From an uncultured Bacilli bacterium (lineage in GTDB: Bacteria; Bacillota_I; Bacilli_A; RF39; UBA660), in assembly GCA_910583945.1 (NCBI GenBank), contig CAJTYF010000044.1, forward strand, positions 1 to 12,539: a DNA stretch of 12,539 nt, written 5' to 3'. Positions 6,430 to 12,539 of the stretch are shown piece by piece. Below the pieces are notes generated by a model that did not search any database, was not told where the DNA came from, and saw nothing but the letters and a program-made list of their open reading frames with translations. The translations under genes were made by a program, and so were the position numbers. Position 1 is the first letter of the stretch. Each line of letters begins with the position of its first letter.

Positions 6430-7816
6430 CTATTACAGATTTATTTTTATTATTTGCATTTTTGTTGTCTTGAAGAAGATTGAAATCTTCATCATCTAAA
6501 GCACCATGCTCATATAATTCTTTAGCAAATTCAATATATTTTTCCTTATCTTTAGTTCTATAAATTCTATCCATAAGAAATTTAACAAGATTGTAAACCA
6601 AATTTTTAAGATGCTCTAAAGATGATTTTAATAGACTATTTTCTTCTTGTAAGTTATTGATATTTTCATCTTTAGATTTGATTTTATCTTTTAAACTATC
6701 AACTTCAGAATTAAGTTCTTCATTGTTTTTTAATAATAATCTAATTCGATCACGATTGTTAAGAAGTTCACTTTCTACTTCTTTTAAAGTAACAGTTAAC
6801 TCTTGAATGCTTTCATATTCCATAATGGTTTTATCAATTAAATCAATGAAAACAATGGCTTTATCTCTATCAACGACATCTAAAACTAATTGATTTTTAA
6901 TTAAACCTTTTGACTTTAAATTTTCGAGCATATCTTTAATCTCTTTTGTACTATTTTTTAAATTATCAGTTTTGTCTTTTACTTTATTTAATGTGTTTTG
7001 ATGTATTTCAAGAGACTTTTTCATCTTTTGATAGTTTTCCATTTCTGATATATGATAATCACGATTTCGACCTTTTAATTTAGGTTTTAACTTATAATTA
7101 GTGTGATATTCTTTATTAAAAGATTCCATACAACGAACTCTTATTTTATCTTGAATTTTTGTTAATGTTTCTTTAGTAAAGACATCAGATTTTCCAACTT
7201 GTTTAGACATACCATACTTGTTTTTAAATTTGATTGGAACACCAATTATATGAAGATGTGGAGAAGTTTCATCATAATGAATTATAGCACTTGCTATCTT
7301 AAAATAAGGAACTAATTCTTCTAAATCTTTAACTTGTTCTTCGAATACATTTGTCATTTTCTTTTTATAGTCCATATCTTTTGTACTCCAAAATTCCATA
7401 TCTCCAAGTTCAATAATTATCTCACAAGCTAAATCCTTTTTAGTGTTATTACTAACATGAGTGAAATAATCTTTTATCTTTCTATCATCACGAATTTGTC
7501 TATTATTATATTCAATTCTTGCTTCTTCAAACTCATCTTTATATAATTTTTTAACATCATTGACGATTGAGTTAGAGCCTCTAATAATTTCAATATCATA
7601 CTCTCTATCATCATACTTTCTACAATTATGATTATCACATTTTGATAGTCCTGCTGCATTTTGGATAGCATTATTACTATTAGATGTTGTACCACTTAAA
7701 TTAGATTTTGCACTTGCTTTACTACTATTTTTCTTATTTTTATCATTGCTTAAATGGAAAGAGTAACCTAAACTAGGTATATAAATCTCCTCACTTGTTT
7801 CCTCACTGAAAGGCAT
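6407..7816 (-). CDS. mob: MobV/Pre-family relaxase (plasmid mobilization/recombination protein), copy 1
   Basis: The product is about 469 residues. The Mob_Pre N-terminal domain carries SKASAKSNLSG, the IEIIRGSNSIVND segment, a KDYFTHVSNN stretch and the metal-binding HYDETSPHLHIIGVP motif. MobV enzymes nick at oriT and lead plasmid transfer; Pre proteins of this family also promote site-specific plasmid recombination. The C-terminal third is a long charged coiled coil, probably for oligomerisation. The start is uncertain: ATG 7816 has only a weak GGTG upstream, TTG 7873 has none, and family proteins often begin near the IYIPSLGYSFHLS segment at 7786. Exactly there the sequence departs from mob2, suggesting a rearranged 5' end. 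The gene converges on the PIN-like gene, lies downstream of the 94-residue gene and R3, and is almost identical to mob2. No rep gene accompanies it. Confidence 0.88.
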   Translation of the reverse strand: MPFSEETSEEIYIPSLGYSFHLSNDKNKKNSSKASAKSNLSGTTSNSNNAIQNAAGLSKCDNHNCRKYDDREYDIEIIRGSNSIVNDVKKLYKDEFEEARIEYNNRQIRDDRKIKDYFTHVSNNTKKDLACEIIIELGDMEFWSTKDMDYKKKMTNVFEEQVKDLEELVPYFKIASAIIHYDETSPHLHIIGVPIKFKNKYGMSKQVGKSDVFTKETLTKIQDKIRVRCMESFNKEYHTNYKLKPKLKGRNRDYHISEMENYQKMKKSLEIHQNTLNKVKDKTDNLKNSTKEIKDMLENLKSKGLIKNQLVLDVVDRDKAIVFIDLIDKTIMEYESIQELTVTLKEVESELLNNRDRIRLLLKNNEELNSEVDSLKDKIKSKDENINNLQEENSLLKSSLEHLKNLVYNLVKFLMDRIYRTKDKEKYIEFAKELYEHGALDDEDFNLLQDNKNANNKNKSVIEKDDIER

Positions 7817-7919
7817 TTTTGCAAACACCAAAGTTAAATTTTGTGAAAAATGTTCTCTCGCTTGTTTCCTCAATAAATTGATTAAAAACAGACACCTTTC
7901 ATCTGTTTCCTCACTAAAA
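7792..7919 (-). promoter_or_regulatory. Leader of mob1 with three GAGGAAAC repeats and a hairpin
   Basis: On the minus strand the motif TGAGGAAACA occurs three times (near 7798, 7866 and 7908), each resembling a ribosome binding site. Between the first two, AAACAGA/TCTGTTT (7886-7892 and 7902-7908) forms a hairpin followed by TTTTT, a weak terminator. The repeat nearest R3 precedes ATGAAAGGTG, a six-codon frame (MKGVCF). Attenuation or translational control of mob1 is possible. Alternatively this is a small sequence duplication scar. Confidence 0.35.
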
Positions 7920-7934
7920 CGGAAAAAGTAAAGT

Positions 7935-8219
7935 CTAAACTTTAAATTTTTTTAAAATTTGTGTAATTTCTTTCAGATTATATTTTTGATTATGATCTTT
8001 AATGTAAAATGGCTTATTAGATATTTCATTAACCTTGTATTCTAGTATTGTAAGTGTGGTAGGATATGTAATTAGATATTCAGTAGGTTCTATAACTTGT
8101 AAATTAGTATGTAGAATATGTTTTATTGCACCTTTCTTAACTTTGTAAGTAAAGCCTTTAATTGCCTCTAAGATTTCAGTATTTGGTTTTAATGTTTCAA
8201 TAATTTTAAATTCCAACAT
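7935..8219 (-). CDS. 94-residue hypothetical protein of the mobilization operon
   Basis: ATG at 8219 has a strong AGGAGG nine bases upstream (8229-8234), so the gene is clearly real. The in-frame TTG at 8222 is less likely. The product is basic, alternates strands and helices (FKIIETLKPNTEILEAIKGF near the start, then LITYPTTLTILEYKV near the middle) and ends ILKKFKV. It has no signal peptide, membrane segment or cysteine pair. I do not recognise the family. It lies between R3 and mob1 in the same orientation and is probably expressed from the leftward R3 promoter with mob1. An accessory mobilization role or a small regulator acting at R3 are both reasonable guesses. No equivalent is visible upstream of mob2, where the insertion sequence begins. 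Confidence 0.75.
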   Translation of the reverse strand: MLEFKIIETLKPNTEILEAIKGFTYKVKKGAIKHILHTNLQVIEPTEYLITYPTTLTILEYKVNEISNKPFYIKDHNQKYNLKEITQILKKFKV

Positions 8220-8263
8220 CAAAAAAGTCCTCCTTCCTAGAAAGAGAACTAAAGTCTTTTATA

Positions 8264-8302
8264 TAAAATAAAAACTCACGAACTTTTTACAGTCCGTAAG
8301 TT
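8264..8302 (-). terminator. Hairpin terminator left of repeat R3
   Basis: AACTCACGAAC (8273-8283) and GTCCGTAAGTT (8292-8302) pair with two G-U wobbles in the minus-strand RNA, followed by TTTTTATTTT. It lies between the R3 leftward promoter and the RBS of the 94-residue gene, so read-through is needed to express that gene and mob1. That makes it a candidate attenuator. Confidence 0.6.
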
Positions 8303-8306
8303 GTTT

Positions 8307-8348
8307 TCAAATGGAGCGAATGGCGTAGATATCTACAACTTTTTTCAC
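8307..8348 (-). other. Candidate 13-codon leader ORF in R3
   Basis: GTG at 8348 opens the frame M(V)KKVVDIYAIRSI, which stops at TGA just before the hairpin at 8273-8302. The first 12 codons match the R2 mini-ORF, with one synonymous third-base change. There is no clear Shine-Dalgarno sequence, so translation remains a hypothesis. Confidence 0.3.
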
Positions 8349-8359
8349 TACTTGACGAT

Positions 8360-8389
8360 TTGATATATAAAATATCAACCACTGATAAT
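8360..8389 (+). promoter_or_regulatory. Rightward promoter in R3 for the cargo B operon
   Basis: TTGATA (8360-8365), 18 bases, GATAAT (8384-8389), as in R2. The predicted transcript starts near 8396, leaving a leader of about 70 bases before the AGAGGTGA ribosome binding site at 8452-8459. Confidence 0.5.
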
Positions 8390-8418
8390 ATTTTAGCATA
8401 AATTTGCCTTTATGTCTC
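8390..8418 (-). promoter_or_regulatory. Leftward promoter in R3 for the 94-residue gene and mob1
   Basis: On the minus strand GAGACA (8413-8418), 17 bases, then TGCTAAAAT containing an extended -10 (TAAAAT at 8390-8395). It abuts the rightward -10. The transcript would carry the mini-ORF at 8307-8348 and the hairpin at 8273-8302 before the 94-residue gene. Confidence 0.45.
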
Positions 8419-8466
8419 GAAAAAAACAACGATTTTTGGTAAAATATTTATAGAGGTGAAGCCTTT

Positions 8467-9414
8467 ATGCTTGAAAATGATATTAATTATTTATTTAATG
8501 AAGTTTCTTTGTACACTAAAGAAAAATTTGATGTATTTGAATTGAAAAATGGTAAATACGAATATAATCAAAAAGAGTTTTTTAAATTTTTATATTATAT
8601 TGGAGTGCAACAAGAAAAATTGATAAGTTATTGTCATGTTTGTAAAAAAGAATTCCCATTTGATATTACTAAAAAGCTTTTTCAATTTACTTCTAATTTT
8701 AGAGGAGAAAAAACTTATATGTCAATCACTAACAAGAAAAGTGGAATAGATGTAGGGCAAATTGATTTATACAATGGAATGATTATTGGTGTACAACCTC
8801 CCTATACTCAAGAAGAATTAGCAAATAATTCTATCTGGTACATTGAATATTTCTTTACATGTACAAATAATCATAATCATAAATATATGTTGATGATTTC
8901 GATTGAACTTAAAGATGGTACCTTTATTGTTAGAAAGATAGGACAAAACCCTTCAATGTTAACCATAAAGGGATTTGATTTTGATAAATATAAAAAGCAA
9001 TTAGAGGAACTAAATGCCTATGAAGATTATAAAAAGGCTGATTTATCTAATGCTGATCATTTTTATGTAGGTGCATATGCTTATTTAAGAAGAATATTTG
9101 AGAAAATGGTAAATAAATATTTATTTGGAAAAGAATTAGAAGATAATCATATGGATACTAAAATTAATACAATAAAAGACAGATTTGATCCTAGAATACA
9201 AAAATTATTGAAAAATTTATATGAGATATTAAGTGTTAGCATTCATGAACTTGATGAAGAACAAAGTAAAGAATATTATGTTTATCTAAAAACCATAATT
9301 GATATGCAACTAGAATATATTAAAACTGAAAGCGATAAAGAAAGTCAGTCGAAGTCTTTAGAAAGCATATTAGATAAAATAAAAGGTGGTATAAAATTAG
9401 GAGGAAAAAAATGA
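8467..9414 (+). CDS. Unknown protein with zinc-finger-like and helical C-terminal regions
   Basis: The 315-residue product is not recognised. Near residue 55 it has YCHVCKKEF, and near 131-136 CTNNHNH, which together could hold one zinc ion. The C-terminal half is helical, with NADHFYVGAYAYLRRIFEKM and SVSIHELDEEQSKEYYVYL, a pattern reminiscent of DUF4145-like proteins. That likeness is an impression from memory, not a search. The charged, lysine-rich end lacks a membrane segment. ATG 8467 follows AGAGGTGA with seven bases of spacing. Its stop overlaps the kinase start (ATGA), and it is the first gene of a three-gene operon starting in R3. Its operon position suggests it serves the same pathway as the kinase and deaminase, or is a separate defence factor carried along. 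Confidence 0.75.
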   Translation: MLENDINYLFNEVSLYTKEKFDVFELKNGKYEYNQKEFFKFLYYIGVQQEKLISYCHVCKKEFPFDITKKLFQFTSNFRGEKTYMSITNKKSGIDVGQIDLYNGMIIGVQPPYTQEELANNSIWYIEYFFTCTNNHNHKYMLMISIELKDGTFIVRKIGQNPSMLTIKGFDFDKYKKQLEELNAYEDYKKADLSNADHFYVGAYAYLRRIFEKMVNKYLFGKELEDNHMDTKINTIKDRFDPRIQKLLKNLYEILSVSIHELDEEQSKEYYVYLKTIIDMQLEYIKTESDKESQSKSLESILDKIKGGIKLGGKK

Positions 9415-10526
9415 ATTTAAATGAAATAAATCAAAGAATTAGTGATAGGTCAGATTGCTTTTATTGGCAAACAGATAGAAAAATAAGTGCTGAAGAAGCT
9501 GCGATGATTTGGAAAGATAGACATTCAGCTATAACTAATGAAGAACTGTTAGATAAGATTAATACAGAATTAAAGGATGATAAATTATCATATATCAAAC
9601 CATTTGATGAGAATGCTCAAACAAGTTTGGGTAATGTTAATTCAATAAGAGTTGGAGTTTTAGAAAGTGGAAAAGAAGTTATTATAAGATGTCATCCAAA
9701 AGGTATAAGAAATGGTTATTTTTATGCTGAAAGTTTATCATCTCAAATGGCATTAGATAACGGACTTCCTGCTTATAAAACTTACTTAATTCATGAATTA
9801 GAAAGCGAAGAAGATATTTCCTATCAAGTTATAGAGAAACTAAATGGAGATACAGTTCAATTTTGTTTAAAAGAAAATCCTGAAAAAGAAGAACAACTTG
9901 TTATTGAAATGGGAAAAACGATGACAAGACTTCATAAAATAAAAGTTAATGGATTTGGACCTTTTGATAATGAACAAGCTAAGAATGGTAATTTAAAAGG
10001 AATATACAAATCACTAAAAGATTCTATAAATGCAGGATTAGAAGAAAATCTCGAAAGATTAGTTACATACAATATTTTAACAAAAGAAATAGCAGATAAA
10101 ATGAAAACATTATTTGATGATAATGAATTACTTAATTCAGATATGTCAGTTCTAATTCATAATGATTTTGCTGATTGGAATTTATTAACCGATGGTAATA
10201 CTATAACTGGTGTTATAGATTGGGATGAATGTGTTGCAGGAAATCCAATTCAAGAAATAGCTTGTTGGTCAACATTCTTTGATCCTGAAAGAATAAAACC
10301 ATTCTTAAAAGGCTATTTTAGCGAGACACCAATGTACGATAATTTTGATGAGATGTTCCAATTAATGAGACTAAGATATACTATTTCAAAGATGGCATTA
10401 AGAATTAAAAGATATACTTATGAACAAACACCATTTTTAAAAAGTATGATTGAAAAAGGAGAAAAACATTTAGAAGAGTTATCAAAAATATTTAATCTTA
10501 GTGATAGTAGTATTAGAAAAAAGTAA
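9411..10526 (+). CDS. APH/choline-kinase-fold phosphotransferase
   Basis: The 371-residue product has the catalytic core of the aminoglycoside phosphotransferase superfamily: IHNDFADWN with His250, catalytic Asp252 and Asn257, then GVIDWDECVAGNP with metal-binding Asp270 and Asp272. The N-lobe includes SIRVGVLESGKEVIIRCHPKG with a lysine or arginine able to anchor ATP, and the YQVIEKLNGDTV hinge. It should phosphorylate a hydroxyl on a small molecule. The superfamily covers antibiotics, sugars, amino alcohols and homoserine, so the substrate is open. AGGAGG lies six bases before ATG 9411, and the start overlaps the preceding stop. An extra N-terminal segment of about 60 residues (ISDRSDCFYWQTDRKIS) precedes the kinase fold. 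The following deaminase has its own strong RBS 16 bases on. Confidence 0.88.
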   Translation: MNLNEINQRISDRSDCFYWQTDRKISAEEAAMIWKDRHSAITNEELLDKINTELKDDKLSYIKPFDENAQTSLGNVNSIRVGVLESGKEVIIRCHPKGIRNGYFYAESLSSQMALDNGLPAYKTYLIHELESEEDISYQVIEKLNGDTVQFCLKENPEKEEQLVIEMGKTMTRLHKIKVNGFGPFDNEQAKNGNLKGIYKSLKDSINAGLEENLERLVTYNILTKEIADKMKTLFDDNELLNSDMSVLIHNDFADWNLLTDGNTITGVIDWDECVAGNPIQEIACWSTFFDPERIKPFLKGYFSETPMYDNFDEMFQLMRLRYTISKMALRIKRYTYEQTPFLKSMIEKGEKHLEELSKIFNLSDSSIRKK

Positions 10527-10542
10527 AGGAGGAATTTGAAAA

Positions 10543-11004
10543 ATGACTGATAAGGAATATATGGATTTAGCAATAGAATTATCGGGTAAAGCATACTACC
10601 CTTATGGTGCAGTAATCGTTAAAGATAATAAAATTATTGGTAGAAGTGATGCTGATGTGCCTATTTCTAAAACGGGATTCTCTCATGCTGAACTAAGAGC
10701 AATTGAAGATGCTATGGAACATTTAGGTGGGCATTTATGTGCTGAAGGTGGAAAAGGAGTTACAATTTATTCTTCTTGTGAACCATGTGCTATGTGTATG
10801 GGAGCTATTTTATATACTGGAATTGACAGATTAGTATACGGAGCAACTTTAGAGGATTCTAAAGAATGTGTAAACGAAATTCTAGCAAAATCAAATGATA
10901 TTGCTAATGCTTGCAGTAATAGAAAAATTGAAATAGTACCTGAATTTCAAAGAGAAGAAGCAGTTAAAGTCCTAAAAAGATGGAAAGAAAATAATCCTTA
11001 TTAA
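10543..11004 (+). CDS. Cytidine-deaminase-like nucleoside/base deaminase (TadA/guanine deaminase type)
   Basis: The 153-residue product shows the full zinc deaminase signature: HAE (zinc ligand His48, catalytic Glu50) and CEPCAMCMGAILYTGIDRLVYG (zinc ligands Cys82 and Cys85). The PCxMC plus GAI pattern places it with TadA, guanine deaminase and related enzymes rather than the smallest cytidine deaminases. It would hydrolyse an exocyclic amine on a base or nucleoside. Length is normal for the group. AAAGGAGG (10525-10532) is ten bases upstream of ATG 10543. Being third in a cassette operon behind an APH-fold kinase, it is unlikely to be the housekeeping tRNA deaminase. A role in inactivating a nucleoside-like antibiotic, as blasticidin S deaminase does, is attractive but inferred. 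A terminator follows. Confidence 0.88.
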   Translation: MTDKEYMDLAIELSGKAYYPYGAVIVKDNKIIGRSDADVPISKTGFSHAELRAIEDAMEHLGGHLCAEGGKGVTIYSSCEPCAMCMGAILYTGIDRLVYGATLEDSKECVNEILAKSNDIANACSNRKIEIVPEFQREEAVKVLKRWKENNPY

Positions 11005-11012
11005 TGAATATT

Positions 11013-11058
11013 AAAAGATGATAAAGAGCATCAACTTATCGCTCAATATCATCTTTTT
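11013..11058. terminator. Bidirectional terminator between the deaminase gene and mob2
   Basis: AAAAGATGATA (11013-11023) pairs with TATCATCTTTT (11047-11057) and T residues follow. It overlaps the mob2 stop codon, exactly as at mob1. The arms match the mob1 terminator while the interior has diverged. Confidence 0.75.
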
Positions 11059-12418
11059 CTATTACAGATTTATTTTTATTATTTGTCTTTTTATTGTCTT
11101 GGAGAAGATTGAAATCTTCATCATCTAAAGCTCCATGTTCGTATAATTCTTTAGCAAATTCCATATATTTTTCTTTATCTTTATTTCTATAAATTCTATC
11201 CATAAGAAATTTAACAAGATTGTAAATCAAATTTTTAAGATGCTCTAAAGACGATTTTAATAGGCTATTTTCTTCTTTTAAATCATTGATTTCTTCATTT
11301 TTAGATTTGATTTTATCTTTCAAACTATCAACCTCAGAATTAAGTTCTTCATTGTTTTTCAATAATAATCTAATTTGATCACGATTGTTAAGAAGTTCAC
11401 TTTCTACTTCTTTTAGAGTAACGGATAATTCTTGAATATTTTCATATTCCATAATGGTTTTATCAATTAAATCAATGAAAACAATTGCTTTATCTCTATC
11501 AACTACATCTAAAACTAACTGACTTTTAATTAAACCTTTTGACTTTAAATTTTCAAGCATATCTCTAATTTCTTTTGTACTATTTTTTTAATTATCAGTT
11601 TTGTCTTTTGCTTTATTCAATGTATTTTGATGTATTTCAAGAGATTTTTTCATCTTTTGATAGTTTTCCATTTCTGATATATGATAATCACGATTTCGGC
11701 CTTTTAATTTAGGTTTTAACTTATAATTAGTATGATACGCTTTGTTAAAAGATTCCATACATTGTATTCTCATTTTATCTTGAATTTTTGTTAATGTTTC
11801 TTTAGTAAAAACATCAGACTTTCCAACTTGTTTAGACATACCATACTTGTTTTTAGATTTAATTGGAACACCAATTATATGAAGATGTGGACTTGTTTCA
11901 TCATAATGAATTATAGCACTTGCTATCTTAAAATCAGGAACTAATTCTTCTAAACTTTTAACTTGTTCTTCGAATACATTAGTCATTTTCTTTTTATAGT
12001 CTATATCTTTTGTATTCCAAAATTCCATATCACCAAGTTCAATAATTATCTCACAAGCTAAATCCTTTTTAGTGTTATTACTAACATGAGTGAAATAATC
12101 TTTTATCTTTCTATCATCACGAATTTGTCTATTATTATATTCAATTCTTGCTTCTTCAAACTCATCTTTATATAATTTTTTAACATCATTGACGATTGAG
12201 TTAGAGCCTCTAATAATTTCAATATCATACTCTCTATCATCATACTTTCTACAATTATGATTATCACATTTTGATAGTCCTGCTGCATTTTGGATAGCAT
12301 TATTACTATTAGATGTTGTACCACTTAAATTAGATTTTGCACTTGCTTTACTACTATTTTTCTTGTTTTTATCATTACTTAAATGGAAAGAGTAACCTAA
12401 ACTAGGTATATAAATCAC
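11036..12418 (-). pseudogene. mob: MobV/Pre-family relaxase copy 2, interrupted by an ochre codon
   Basis: Without its internal stop this would be a 460-residue relaxase collinear with mob1. At 11588-11590 a TAA replaces the TTA leucine codon of mob1 (DN*KNST against DNLKNST). The frame continues unchanged on both sides, so one substitution accounts for it. The first 276 residues keep the whole relaxase domain, including HYDETSPHLHIIGVP; the lost part is the coiled coil, which can restart at ATG 11560. The truncated enzyme might still nick. The first 120 or so residues are identical to mob1, while later parts differ at scattered positions. The GTG start at 12418 has AAAGGAG only two bases upstream. 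Its 5' flank is unlike mob1's and runs into a probable insertion sequence. Confidence 0.8.
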
Positions 12419-12445
12419 AGCTCCTTTCTTTGTGGTTTTTTAGCT

Positions 12446-12467
12446 ATATTTTGTTTTGACAAAATAT
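12446..12467. promoter_or_regulatory. Perfect 9-bp inverted repeat upstream of mob2
   Basis: ATATTTTGT (12446-12454) and ACAAAATAT (12459-12467) flank a four-base TTTG. No T tract follows on either strand, so this is not a standard terminator. Being 28 bases upstream of the mob2 start, it could be an operator, a relaxase origin, or part of the adjacent mobile element. Confidence 0.4.
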
Positions 12468-12486
12468 TTAACCCCCTAGGAATTTG

Positions 12487-12539
12487 TTATGAACCCCGTT
12501 TCTTGGACAAAGAGAAATGAGGTTTTTAAATGAAAAAAT
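12487..12539 (+). mobile_element. Probable left end of an insertion sequence, cut by the window edge
   Basis: The stretch beginning TGTTATGAACCCCGTTTC followed by TTGGACA resembles the terminal inverted repeats of IS3-family elements as I remember them. It is followed by GAGGT and an ATG at 12530 opening a frame (MKK) that leaves the window, as expected for a transposase orfA. TTTCT/AGAAA arms flank TGGACAAAG. No right end is visible, so the family is tentative. Confidence 0.35.
12530..12539 (+). CDS. Start of a partial CDS, possibly transposase orfA
   Basis: ATG at 12530 is preceded by ATGAGGT (12518-12523), a fair ribosome binding site. Only three codons (MKK) lie inside the window. Identification as a transposase depends entirely on the insertion-sequence-like upstream sequence. 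Confidence 0.3.

Larger units (their letters stand above)
8312..8445. repeat. Repeat R3, full 134-bp control repeat
   Basis: This is the second complete copy, ungapped against R2. It contains the GTAGATATCTAC palindrome, the inverted repeat TTGATAT/ATATCAA (8360-8366, 8372-8378), both promoter motifs and the conserved end GGTAAAAT, seven bases before the ribosome binding site of the cargo B operon. Its flanks are unrelated to those of R2 on both sides, apart from having a hairpin to the left. The preserved unit is therefore the repeat itself. Confidence 0.88.

Noticed and set aside
7474..7695. Identical short antisense-strand frames within both mob genes (also 12103-12324)
   Set aside because: Their conservation follows from the near identity of the two mob copies. 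They are out-of-frame shadows with no RBS.
7792..7919. CRISPR-like array
   Set aside because: Only three very short repeats with unequal spacing, no cas genes, and the motif looks like a ribosome binding site.
10543..11004. Housekeeping tRNA adenosine deaminase (tadA)
   Set aside because: Motifs are compatible, but it is the last gene of a cassette operon with a kinase between relaxase genes, away from usual tadA neighbours. A specific tadA name is not justified.
1..12539. Alternative genetic code (TGA as Trp, or TAA read through)
   Set aside because: TGG is used for Trp throughout, TGA acts as a stop (for example at 9412), and TAA ends many genes. The ochre codon in mob2 is better explained by a point mutation.

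Overview
The window is very AT-rich and has AGGAGG-type ribosome binding sites, ATGA gene overlaps, T-tract terminators and MobV-type relaxases. This points to a low-GC Firmicute, plausibly a gut member of the Bacilli/Erysipelotrichia or Clostridia. TGG is used for tryptophan and in-frame TGA is not seen inside genes, so the standard code fits. There are no housekeeping genes, rRNA, tRNA or CRISPR. Everything looks like accessory, mobilizable DNA.

Layout. Bases 1-515 hold a leftward terminator and a small, probably frameshifted leftward gene. Bases 578-691 hold a hairpin terminator and a truncated copy (R1) of a dispersed repeat. Bases 695-1993 encode a leftward AlbA/HATPase/winged-helix regulator-like protein with its own promoter. 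A full repeat copy, R2 (2127-2260), is followed by rightward cargo A: a nucleotidyltransferase and a two-domain GNAT acetyltransferase (overlapping), a terminator, then a separately promoted winged-helix/PIN-like/coiled-coil/two-TM protein. Cargo A meets, tail to tail, a leftward MobV relaxase (mob1) and a 94-residue gene. These lead back to a second full repeat copy, R3 (8312-8445). R3 is followed by rightward cargo B: a zinc-finger-like protein of unknown function, an APH-fold kinase and a TadA/guanine-deaminase-like deaminase, in one tight operon. Cargo B meets a second leftward relaxase (mob2), interrupted by one ochre codon. The window ends in what looks like the left end of an insertion sequence.

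Interpretation. The order repeat - cargo to the right - relaxase to the left - repeat occurs once completely and once up to the window edge. The cargo genes are unrelated, while the relaxases and repeats are nearly the same. The simplest reading is a tandem array of mobilizable cassettes, or integrated small mobilization plasmids without a rep gene, each carrying different small-molecule-modifying or defence-like enzymes. The 134-bp repeat R carries back-to-back promoters, a perfect 7-bp inverted repeat, a conserved leftward mini-ORF and a hairpin terminator on its left. R is therefore the probable control region of each unit and a candidate recombination or transfer site. Substrates of the cargo enzymes cannot be read from sequence. 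Antibiotic modification, including nucleoside-type compounds for cargo B, is an inference.
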